NCBI RefSeq assembly: GCF_002245535.1
Contig: NZ_NKCN01000033.1
Span: 1 to 38,700, forward strand
DNA: 38,700 bases
Source of the DNA: Mycobacterium lehmannii
Lineage (GTDB): Bacteria; Actinomycetota; Actinomycetes; Mycobacteriales; Mycobacteriaceae
Reading direction: 5' to 3'
Within the stretch, counting starts at the first letter, position 1; each line of letters opens with the position of its first letter. The position numbers were made by a program, and so were the translations under genes. Below are positions 7,519 to 14,523 of the stretch, one piece after another. The notes under the pieces are model-generated. The model worked only from the letters and a program-made list of their open reading frames with translations. It ran no database searches and was not told the origin of the DNA.

Positions 7519-9108
7519 CTATGTTAGGTCCGCGACACCAATTATTTTGAGCGGCGGATGCCACTCTACAGGCTCGTCGATCCCGAGGCGACGTAGATGC
7601 ACCAGCGCCTGGTCTGGTTGCTGGGGCGCCGTCCGCGGCAGCGTTTCGTCGGCGGATTCGCCCCTGATCCTGAGCCAGTCCTGCCACTCGAGCCGAGCCG
7701 AGTAGACCAACTTCCTCCGACGCGCGTAGTCGATTTCTGAACCCTGAGTTACGAGATAGTCGCTCAGACTGATTAGCGTTCTGCATATAGAGTTCCAGCG
7801 CGGCAACGAATAGAGGAGCTCGAGTTGTTCATTCACGGTGCGGTGGGACGGGCGCGCAGACAACAGTTTCTCTGCACCACCGATCGTGATATTGCTGCCG
7901 ACGATGAGCGTGGCGATCGATAGCGCGCGCCTCATATCCGCATCTACTGACGTATCCGCGAGCAGCTTCTCGCACCATGTTGGCCACATCAATGCGGGTA
8001 GTGTCGCCGCGAAGCTCCAGTCATCGAGATAACTGCGCCGTGGGGCTTCGGGCGCTGGAGTTGCCGCGCGGTAGCGGAGTTCGCCCTGCGCTCCAAGATG
8101 TTGCCTACTCGCCTTAATCGTGATCGCCGCAGCTAGCGCATCGTCGGTGCGACACCAGAGCAACTCGGTCTGGCGGGCTTTGGCGTCTTGGCTGTCTACC
8201 AGCCACCGAAGCCGGCTCGCTGATTCCTCAATGGTTTCGGCGCCTAAGACCTTGACAGCAACGGTTATCCCCACGGCGGCCTCAACGGTCCGCATCGATG
8301 GGTAGGAATTCACCGCACTTCGTCCACGGCTCGGATTCGGTTCCGCGGAAAGTTCATCGAATGTGAATCCGCCTCCCAGTCTTGCTGCGGTCGCCAAGCC
8401 GTGGCGTGCCGCGAAGTTGATCGTTCGATTGGCCAGACTCCGGACCGCTTCCAGTGACTCACGACGCGATCGCGCCTGCCGCGCAAGCACTCCGCCGCTC
8501 GGGCGGGCTCCGCTGAGAAGCTTACCGATGAAGCGTTGCGCAACAACGACGTCGTGCTCGCTCCCAACCGCAGGGGTGGGCACCGACGTGAGATCGCAGC
8601 CGCACCGACATTGGGTCGGCATCGGAATGCTTGTGTAGTTCTGCCGACGCCGCTGATCCTCTCCACAACGCGGACATTGAGCAGCCAGCAACCGGCCGTG
8701 GGTTGTGCATGCGAATGACCAGCCCAACCGCCACACGAGCCGCCATCTGCCGCTCGACTCGTGTAGGCACTCGGGACAGAACCTCGACCCCGGTAACACG
8801 CCGAACGGGAATGTGCGGTCGGGTTCGTGTGAATCGGTGAGGACGGGTAGACCTTTGACGGCATAGTCGTCGAGTGTCATCGTTGCGATGTCTTCGGCCG
8901 GGGTGCCCGTTAACGCTTGAAGAGAGTTCAACTGGTACTGCGGCAGCCACCAAATCCATTGCGGCTTCGCGGCTATCGATAGATGCAATTGGCGAGATAC
9001 ATCGCCGAGCGTAACTCCCATGACAGCCGCCGTCGCATCCAACCATGAATCGATGCACTCCCCTGACGCAGGCTTGACCCGCACAGGCAAGAGAGCGGCG
9101 GTCACCAT
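7519..9108 (-). CDS. tniQ: TniQ-family transposition target-selection protein (TniQ2)
   Basis: A 529-aa protein with start assigned at ATG 9108, where the family opening begins (LLPVRVKPASGECIDSWLD); the frame is open up to 9225, which would run through the operator copy at 9207-9222. The zinc module is CPEC 111-114, C134 and H137, C145/C148, then a CRCGC cluster at 167-171, with SGRWRLVWRLGW between, matching TniQ. The rest is a long helical region. It lies upstream of tnsA on the same strand with a 166-bp gap. As a second, divergent TniQ it could direct a different class of target site or form a heteromeric targeting complex with TniQ1. Confidence 0.85.
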   Translation of the reverse strand: MVTAALLPVRVKPASGECIDSWLDATAAVMGVTLGDVSRQLHLSIAAKPQWIWWLPQYQLNSLQALTGTPAEDIATMTLDDYAVKGLPVLTDSHEPDRTFPFGVLPGSRFCPECLHESSGRWRLVWRLGWSFACTTHGRLLAAQCPRCGEDQRRRQNYTSIPMPTQCRCGCDLTSVPTPAVGSEHDVVVAQRFIGKLLSGARPSGGVLARQARSRRESLEAVRSLANRTINFAARHGLATAARLGGGFTFDELSAEPNPSRGRSAVNSYPSMRTVEAAVGITVAVKVLGAETIEESASRLRWLVDSQDAKARQTELLWCRTDDALAAAITIKASRQHLGAQGELRYRAATPAPEAPRRSYLDDWSFAATLPALMWPTWCEKLLADTSVDADMRRALSIATLIVGSNITIGGAEKLLSARPSHRTVNEQLELLYSLPRWNSICRTLISLSDYLVTQGSEIDYARRRKLVYSARLEWQDWLRIRGESADETLPRTAPQQPDQALVHLRRLGIDEPVEWHPPLKIIGVADLT

Positions 9109-9206
9109 TAGCCGGATCCCCGTCTTGTGGCTCGATCCGGAAGGAGCCAGTCTGCTCGTGGCCGACTGCGCATACTTCAGGAAGTCACGCGAACAGCCGC
9201 ATGTCC

Positions 9207-9222
9207 ACCCTACTAGTGGTGC
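9207..9222 (-). promoter_or_regulatory. Operator-like motif, degenerate copy 4
   Basis: ACCCTACTAGTGGTGC matches the 16-bp consensus at 13 of 16 positions and keeps the left half and centre. It lies about 100 bp upstream of tniQ2 on the strand leading to it. TAGGGT on the minus strand within the site fits a -10 element. Confidence 0.45.
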
Positions 9223-9402
9223 CACGATCGCGCCGGTCTCAGGTAGGAACTATGGCGTCGCCGACTCGAGTGCGGCGAGGGCATTATCGCTATACGTTGA
9301 CCCCGGTACGTTTACATCCACGAGCTGGCTGAGTTCGGACTGATCGAAGTAACCGACCCGATGCAAGATCCACATGGCTTCACGAAATTGAGGAGGACCA
9401 CG

Positions 9403-9753
9403 ATGAGTGAAGGCAAGACATTCCGTCGGATGAACAACAGGATCGACGAGCTGGTCACCGATCCCCTCATCGCGGATGACGTGCGCAGCTACGCGGCTGA
9501 ACGCGAGAACGCAAACCGGGTCTACGCCGAAGGTCTGGCCGACATCCGCCGAGCAGGAAACCTGACGCAACAACAGATCGCGGCCGCACTGAGCACTGAC
9601 CAAGGCACAGTCTCACGCATCGAGCGTCGCCACGACCTTCTCCTATCGACGCTGCGCGACTATCTCAAAGCCGCAGGCATCGAGCATTCACGAATCGTCG
9701 TAGAACGCGACGGAGTCGAAATCAGCGTCGACCTCGACACTTTCGCCCAGTAG
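9403..9753 (+). CDS. HigA-like XRE-family regulator
   Basis: A 116-aa protein; ATG 9403 is preceded by AGGAGG (9391-9396) at ideal spacing, so it is preferred to the ATG at 9361. A helix-turn-helix occupies about 53-80 (NLTQQQIAAALSTDQGTVSRIERR), followed by a C-terminal beta segment (IVVERDGVEISVDLD) common in HigA-type antitoxins of HigBA modules. The usual upstream HigB/RelE-like toxin is not visible: the frame is open for only about 30 codons upstream, and the 5' neighbour is the divergent tniQ2. It is thus an orphan antitoxin-like regulator, or the toxin has been lost. Convergent with the 218-aa gene. Confidence 0.75.
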   Translation: MSEGKTFRRMNNRIDELVTDPLIADDVRSYAAERENANRVYAEGLADIRRAGNLTQQQIAAALSTDQGTVSRIERRHDLLLSTLRDYLKAAGIEHSRIVVERDGVEISVDLDTFAQ

Positions 9754-9818
9754 TAAGAGACCACGACCTGCTTCAAATTGGCCAGCCTAGAGGTCGTCGA
9801 CGATCAACGAGCGCGACA

Positions 9819-10475
9819 TCAGCCACAAGGTGTCGGGATTGCCGTCGACGAGGTGCGCTCCTCGTCCGTGTTGGCGGCCTGGGCGGCCTCTCGTATGGCC
9901 AAACGCCGCAAAGCCGCTCGTTCGTTCTGGTCGGCCCTCGCAGTCGGACCCCGAAGCACGCGCCCATCTTCGAGCACGATCCAGCCTGAGACCACCAACC
10001 ATGGCAGGCTCTTGAGTACATCGGCCTCGCCGCGAAAGATTCTCTGCACCCGAGCGTTTCGGAGAAAGTCTGCAAACTCTTTGATAGTCGGATTGTGTCT
10101 GTGCTTGTACCTGAACCTCGCGGCCGCATCAGCAACACGACGGCCCATGTCTCGCGGCTGTCTAACTCGCAACTTTTGTCCGGGTGATGCCAGGTAGGTT
10201 GGCCCAACGCGTAGCGACCGCGGCTCGTCGGAGTAGGCCAGCCAGCCGCGGCCGGCGGCTCGCGCCATTAGAGCCTCCATCCGCGGGTGTAAGCCGGGAA
10301 GTCTCTCTTGTTCAAGGAAACTCAACACGTCCGGTGAGTCGAAGACTTCCCTCCAGGAGGGGGCCGCAGCGCCCGCGCACCACCGAAGGTAGACTAGATC
10401 ACCAACAACTCGACCGAATCGATCGACATACTCGAGGCTTGGCGCAGGCGAGCAATCACGCAGTGTCTCAACCAT
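9819..10475 (-). CDS. Hypothetical protein, 218 aa, possibly frameshifted at 3' end
   Basis: Start ATG 10475 with GAGG five bases upstream. The product is a mixed helical protein with no recognised domain; a segment near the middle (NPTIKEFADFLRNARVQRI) looks like a small helical DNA- or RNA-binding unit. The last dozen residues (RTSSTAIPTPCG) look unnatural, while the -1 frame gives a plausible ending (VDGNPDTLWLMSRSLIVDDL, stop at 9787). The gene may therefore have lost its original C-terminus by a one-base change near 9840-9850. Its promoter carries an exact operator copy at 10502-10517, so it probably belongs to the XRE regulon of the element. Confidence 0.6.
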   Translation of the reverse strand: MVETLRDCSPAPSLEYVDRFGRVVGDLVYLRWCAGAAAPSWREVFDSPDVLSFLEQERLPGLHPRMEALMARAAGRGWLAYSDEPRSLRVGPTYLASPGQKLRVRQPRDMGRRVADAAARFRYKHRHNPTIKEFADFLRNARVQRIFRGEADVLKSLPWLVVSGWIVLEDGRVLRGPTARADQNERAALRRLAIREAAQAANTDEERTSSTAIPTPCG

Positions 10476-10501
10476 TTCAACCTCGCAATCGAGTCCCGTG
10501 T

Positions 10502-10517
10502 GCCCTACTAGTAGTAC
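10502..10517 (-). promoter_or_regulatory. Operator-like motif, copy 3
   Basis: GCCCTACTAGTAGTAC on the plus strand, exactly the sequence at 1599-1614 and the complement of 1255-1270. It lies 27 bp upstream of the 218-aa gene. On the minus strand TATCGT just upstream of it could be the -10, placing the motif at the transcription start. Confidence 0.6.
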
Positions 10518-10601
10518 TAGACGATACCGCACGGGGGCCGGAATCTGCAGTATTTACACGCTTCTGAAGACCGAAAGTTGCTGGCGTACAGTCAAAAACG
10601 C

Positions 10602-11334
10602 TTAGACAGCCTGTTGTTTGGCGCGCCACTCGCGGACTAGCGCGGTAGCCTCCGATCGACGCGACTTTTCTGCCACGGAAGCGCTCGTAGATGGTCCCGA
10701 GGCGCGGATCGATACGTCCGCCATGTCCGATACAAAGGGCCGCCTCGTCCGGACTAATGCCACAACTTGCTAGTTCGGCAGCAATGTCTGGACGCTGGCC
10801 ATCACTGAGCCGAATCCACCTGATTGTTAGAGATTCATCGTCCCCAAGTCCGCTCAATTGTGCCTCAGCCCACTGCATGCTGAGCCTTGCGGCCTTCTTC
10901 AGCTCCCACGCGAAGTATCCGTTCGCCGGAGCAGCAAGATGCGTTGGTCGATGGGGGACGATGACTTCATCGAGCAGCGCTTGCAGGATCGGTGGATGCC
11001 ATCGCGCAACCTTGTTCTGGCCCTTGGTCTTCGACTGAGCTCGGGCCCTCGCAAGTTCATCGGCAAAACTTGTGCCGTCTTCGCCAGTCGCGGGCTCCGC
11101 CGAGTGGCCGTACATCTCCTGGCTGAGCTTCGTGTCTGGGTCCTGCCCTGTACTGACGGTCCCAAACTCCCGTCGAAGGGAGCGGACGACCGGCGCCTCT
11201 AACTGGCTAGCCGTCGACTTCACGAACTCGCCGCGACGATTCAACTCGGCGAGCAACTGCCGAGAAGTCCAGCCCAGTTCACGGGCCAGTTCGTGCACTC
11301 GGAGCTTTCGCCGAGGCGGCGGATTTAATTTCAC
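10602..11334 (-). pseudogene. IF2 N-terminal-domain protein, apparently frameshifted
   Basis: Start GTG 11334. Residues 10-57 match the N-terminal domain of translation initiation factor IF-2 (RVHELARELGW, then RRGEFVKSTASQLEAPVVRSL), a small fold often reused in actinobacterial accessory proteins. A conserved-looking helical domain follows (to about residue 220, ERFRG). There the reading frame changes character: frame 0 runs to 10477 through an unlikely sequence, straight across the operator copy. The +1 frame from about 10671 reads EKSRRSEATALVREWRAKQQ and stops at 10602, which looks like the true C-terminal helix. A single extra base in AGAAAAG (10671-10665) explains this. It could be a mutation, a sequencing error or, less likely, programmed frameshifting. 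Function unknown; last island gene before dnaB. Confidence 0.6.
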
Positions 11335-11346
11335 CGGCTAACCAAC

Positions 11347-11394
11347 TTGTTAAACAACTAGGGGTCGTTTGTTAATTTCCGTTGCATCTCGACA
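11347..11394. repeat. Candidate right end of the Tn7-like element
   Basis: Two direct TTGTTAA repeats (11347-11353 and 11369-11375) are 22 bp apart; the first is part of the 11-bp palindrome TTGTTAAACAA. CGACA at 11390-11394 reads TGTCG inward, the type of terminus seen in Tn7/Tn5053-like elements. Tandem ~20-bp TnsB sites are expected at such ends. Only two short repeats are visible, so this is tentative. Confidence 0.3.
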
Positions 11395-11399
11395 AGTCG

Positions 11400-14300
11400 T
11401 TACTGCTTCGCCATGTTGGCGAAGCGGCTCAAATGCAGTTGGTGCGCAACGGTAATCGTCTTCGTCGGGCCGTTGCGGTGCTTGCCTAGAATGAGGTCCG
11501 CCTCGCCGCCGCGCGGGTCGTCTCGCTCGAAGGCATCGGGTCGATGCAACAGAATTACCATGTCGGCATCCTGTTCTAGTGAGTTGTGCAGAATTATGCA
11601 GTTTGCTGAGAAATTATGCGTCTCTTCCACTGTCCCGTCGTAGACATCGTGCTCACCGATGCTCGTGATCTCGACAATCTCGTCCCAGAACACGTCGTTG
11701 GTCGCCAGATCGTGAATCTCACGATCCTCGAGTAATGCTGCGGCGCGGTGCAATCGGGACCTGCTCGGTGCGTGCTTCCACATCGTCGATCCGCAGAACT
11801 TCGTACCCATTGCAGCAGCGAACTGCCGGTGCGTCATCTGGTTTGCGCCGAGCGCTGCGCGCACGTTCGTCCACACTTCCTTCGGGACCGTATCGAGATT
11901 CGTGTTGCGCACCTTGCTTTCCAACATGCCGATCACTTCTCGCACGGCGACTGCCTTCTCGCCGTTGACCCCGACATGACGCAGGAACCGCAGTTGGTTC
12001 TCGGCGCCGTAAACGTACAGGTGCCACCCATCGCGATAGCCGGCTTTGCGCACACGCTTGATTCGACCGAACACTCCCAGCCGCGCCAACAGGATGGACA
12101 CGTCATCGATCAACTGTCGGCTGGTCGACGCGTAGTAGATACGTCCTTGGCCGAACTTCGCATCCCACGACACGGAGCCATCCGTCGCCCATAGATGCCG
12201 CAGGAACAAAGCGATCTGATCATTGGGTAGCGCGAAAACCTCTGCCGGCACGAACTTGTTGTAACTCCGCTTGCCGAACAGCCCCAGTTTGTCGAGCCAC
12301 GCCGCGATCGGGTTTCGCTTCCCGCGCGCCAACCGGTACGGCGCCGGCAGCCGTAGTGTCGTCACACGAGCGGCTGGACAGTCGTCACGAATCGCGGTAA
12401 CTCCGAAGTGTGTGGCCGCCTCAGCAACGGCGTGAAGGTTCCACTCGTCAATGCTCGCGTATCGGATTGGTTGATTCTTCACGCACGACCCGTCACCAAT
12501 CATGTGCGCCAGCAGGATGATCTCGGCTTCGTCCATCCGCTGCGTGTTCACCGGTTCGGGTACCCGCCGGGGGACTGCAACCCGCGCGCCAACAGCCAAT
12601 TCGCCCAACGGCATCCACCCGTCGAGCGTCATGAACGGGTGATTGGCTGTCGCCTCGACCTCACGGCCCGACGCCAACCGCACCTTGAACACTTCCTTGT
12701 GCCCGCTGTAGAACACGTTCGTCATCGGCCGCGCCACCATGCGCTTGCGCTCATCCATCGACCACACCAGCGGCCGCTGCCCCGTGCGCATCAGCTCACC
12801 GAACGTCACCTCAGCACCGTTGTCCGCCCGCAGGATTCGCGTATTCGCCGTCAGACAGCCCGATTCGCGCAGGTCCGACACCATCGGCTTCTTGTCGGTG
12901 CGCTGCTCGGGCCCGCGGTTCAGCTGGCTGATCGCGACCACCGGCACGTCGAGTTCCTTGGCCATCAGCTTGAGGCTTCGCGAGAAGTCCGAGACTTCCT
13001 GCTGCCGCGACTCGTACTTCTTGCCCGATGTCATCAGCTGCATGTAGTCCACGACGATCAATCGCAACCCGGCCTTCTGGCTCAGCCGGCGTGCCTTGGC
13101 GCGAATCTCCATCATCGTCAGGTTCGGCGAGTCGTCGATAAACAAAGGCGCTTCGCTGATTTCGCTCATTCGCCGCGCCAGCCGCGTCCAGTCGTCGTCG
13201 CTCATCCGGCCCGAGCGCATATCGGCCAGCTTGATCTTTGCCTCGGCCGACAACAGCCGCATCACGATCTCGGACTTGCTCATCTCCAGCGAGAAGATGA
13301 CGCTCGGCATCTGGTGCTTGATCGAGCACGAGCGCATGAAATCCAAACCGAGCGTGGAGTTGTGCGTCGGGATCATCTCCCGTCCCGCGAGATACAGATG
13401 ATCGGAGTTGCCGACCTCCACGCACCGCACCGGCACGCTCTCGACCCGCCGCACGGCGTCTATGCCCCACGCCGATGGACGCCGGCCACCCACCGCAGCC
13501 AACGCCGGAGCCCTGGCCGCACTGATGACGTCAGCCCCCGGACGCAACGCCGTGGTGATCTGCACACCGCGGTCCGTCGGCCACTGATGAAACGCATCCG
13601 CGACCAGCGTGGTGCCGTCGGCGAATTCCACCGCGTAGCAAGGACGCCCGAGCATCACCTCGGTCGCGGCAACCACTCGCGTCGGCTCGCCGTCCGCGCC
13701 GAGCAAGTAATCACCGACGGCGACGTCGCCCATCGTCGTCCAGCCCGACGGCGTCGGCAGCGGCGTATCGAGCGCCAGCGCCTTCCCGACGCCCGGCCTG
13801 GCCGCGATGATGATCATCTGACCCGGGTGCAGGCCGTTGGTCACCTCGTCGAGCTCGACGAAGCCCGTCGGCACACCGCGCGCGATGCCGCCCTGCGATG
13901 CGATCGCGTCGATCTCGTCCATCGTCGGCTGCAGCAGTTCTTCGAGCGGAACGAAGTCTTCGGCAGTGCGCCGCTCGGTGACGTCGTAGATCTCCGACTG
14001 CGCCCGGTCCACGATCTCGTTGACGTCGGCACCCTCGGCGCCCGCGTACCCGTACTGCACCACCCGCGTGCCCGCCTCGACCAGACGCCGCAGCAGCGCC
14101 TTCTCCGCGACGATGCCCGCATAGAAGCCGGCATTCGCGGCCGTCGGCACCGTCGAGATCAGCGTGTGCAGATAAGGCGCACCGCCGATGCGGCGTAGCA
14201 GCCCGCGCCGATCCAGCTCGGCGGCCACCGTCACCGCGTCGGCCGGCTCACCGCGGCCATAGAGGTCGAGGATCGCGTCATAGACGTTCTGGTGTGCAGG

Positions 14301-14480
14301 ACGGTAGAAGTCACCCGGACGCAGCTTCTCGAGCACGTCGGCGATGGCGTCCTTGCTCAGGAGCATCCCGCCCAGCACTGCCTGCTCGGCTGCCTGGTCC
14401 TGAGGGGGTTGGCGCCCGAAGTCCTCGCTCGGTGGCGGGGTATCCATCCCGTGATGACCAAGGTCGTCCACGACGGCCAC
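11400..14480 (-). CDS. dnaB: Replicative DNA helicase DnaB with two inteins
   Basis: Hexameric replicative helicase that unwinds DNA at the fork. Precursor 1026 aa from GTG 14480 (equivalent to the M. tuberculosis MAVVDD start; AAAGGGGG at 14492-14499); an in-frame GTG at 14492 would add four residues. The N-terminal domain (helical hairpin, primase interface) is followed by the RecA-like core. The core is split at the Walker A (GVGK | STLGLDF) and again at DLRESG | SLEQDADM. Removing inteins at residues 234-374 and 542-966 leaves a 460-aa helicase. Walker B region is LRLIVVDYMQL. A SOS-box-like palindrome overlaps the likely promoter. The gene is separated from rplI by 482 bp, and its stop lies next to the right end of the Tn7-like island. 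Confidence 0.97.
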   Translation of the reverse strand: MAVVDDLGHHGMDTPPPSEDFGRQPPQDQAAEQAVLGGMLLSKDAIADVLEKLRPGDFYRPAHQNVYDAILDLYGRGEPADAVTVAAELDRRGLLRRIGGAPYLHTLISTVPTAANAGFYAGIVAEKALLRRLVEAGTRVVQYGYAGAEGADVNEIVDRAQSEIYDVTERRTAEDFVPLEELLQPTMDEIDAIASQGGIARGVPTGFVELDEVTNGLHPGQMIIIAARPGVGKALALDTPLPTPSGWTTMGDVAVGDYLLGADGEPTRVVAATEVMLGRPCYAVEFADGTTLVADAFHQWPTDRGVQITTALRPGADVISAARAPALAAVGGRRPSAWGIDAVRRVESVPVRCVEVGNSDHLYLAGREMIPTHNSTLGLDFMRSCSIKHQMPSVIFSLEMSKSEIVMRLLSAEAKIKLADMRSGRMSDDDWTRLARRMSEISEAPLFIDDSPNLTMMEIRAKARRLSQKAGLRLIVVDYMQLMTSGKKYESRQQEVSDFSRSLKLMAKELDVPVVAISQLNRGPEQRTDKKPMVSDLRESGCLTANTRILRADNGAEVTFGELMRTGQRPLVWSMDERKRMVARPMTNVFYSGHKEVFKVRLASGREVEATANHPFMTLDGWMPLGELAVGARVAVPRRVPEPVNTQRMDEAEIILLAHMIGDGSCVKNQPIRYASIDEWNLHAVAEAATHFGVTAIRDDCPAARVTTLRLPAPYRLARGKRNPIAAWLDKLGLFGKRSYNKFVPAEVFALPNDQIALFLRHLWATDGSVSWDAKFGQGRIYYASTSRQLIDDVSILLARLGVFGRIKRVRKAGYRDGWHLYVYGAENQLRFLRHVGVNGEKAVAVREVIGMLESKVRNTNLDTVPKEVWTNVRAALGANQMTHRQFAAAMGTKFCGSTMWKHAPSRSRLHRAAALLEDREIHDLATNDVFWDEIVEITSIGEHDVYDGTVEETHNFSANCIILHNSLEQDADMVILLHRPDAFERDDPRGGEADLILGKHRNGPTKTITVAHQLHLSRFANMAKQ
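11583..12857 (-). other. DnaB intein 2: full-length LAGLIDADG intein
   Basis: 425 aa, beginning with C1 (CLTANTRIL) and ending HN followed by the extein Ser (SLEQDADM). Block B carries NHPF (TANHPFMTLDGW). Homing endonuclease motifs LAHMIGDG (block C) and LRHLWATDG (block E) keep both acidic residues. The insertion site is that of the M. tuberculosis DnaB intein, to which it is clearly related; in the latter the second motif, as I recall it, is degraded to SAGG, whereas here it is intact. It should splice by the standard class 1 route and may still cut intein-free dnaB alleles. Confidence 0.92.
13359..13781 (-). other. DnaB intein 1: class 3 mini-intein in the P-loop
   Basis: 141 aa, inserted between Lys and Ser of GVGK/ST. 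It begins with Ala, not Cys or Ser, and carries the class 3 signature: W67 (HQW), C120 (VPVRC) and T139 with H140-N141 at the end (IPTHN), followed by extein Ser. No endonuclease domain is present. It corresponds to the M. smegmatis DnaB intein 1, for which oxidation-sensitive splicing through a disulfide between the block F Cys and a second Cys has been reported; C48 here occupies the matching place. Confidence 0.92.
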
Positions 14481-14507
14481 GAAGCGCGTCACCCCCTTTA
14501 TTCACTA

Positions 14508-14523
14508 TCGAACATAAGTTCGA
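14508..14523. promoter_or_regulatory. LexA (SOS) box upstream of dnaB
   Basis: TCGAACATAAGTTCGA fits the mycobacterial SOS consensus TCGAAC-N4-GTTCGA at every fixed position. It ends 28 bp before the GTG start at 14480. On the minus strand TATGTT inside it fits a -10 element, so LexA binding would block dnaB transcription and DNA damage would release it. Confidence 0.8.

Larger units (their letters stand above)
1..11394. mobile_element. Tn7-like transposon island (left end outside window)
   Basis: The island contains a complete heteromeric transposase set: TnsA-like endonuclease, TnsB-like DDE transposase, TnsC-like AAA ATPase, and two TniQ-family target selectors. Extra genes (AbrB-like, XRE, HigA-like, IF2-N, unknowns) flank this core. 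Base composition is lower in GC than the neighbouring chromosome, and no counterpart exists in the Rv0040c-Rv0058 order that fills the rest of the window. A shared 16-bp operator-like motif at 1255, 1599, 9207 and 10502 ties at least 1.25-10.5 kb into one unit. The right boundary is inferred: dnaB stops at 11400, and a CGACA at 11390-11394 (TGTCG read inward) with two TTGTTAA repeats lies just before it. No target-site duplication can be checked because the left end is not visible. Confidence 0.75.

Noticed and set aside
9250..9603. 117-aa minus-strand frame opposite the HigA-like gene
   Set aside because: Antisense to a gene with an ideal ribosome site and a clear HTH; it does not resemble a toxin.
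1..11400. CRISPR-associated (guide RNA) transposon
   Set aside because: TniQ plus TnsABC raised this possibility, but I find no direct-repeat array and no Cas-like protein in the window.
12408..14198. 596-aa plus-strand frame across dnaB
   Set aside because: Antisense to dnaB; Arg/His/Pro/Asp-rich composition typical of the opposite strand of high-GC coding.
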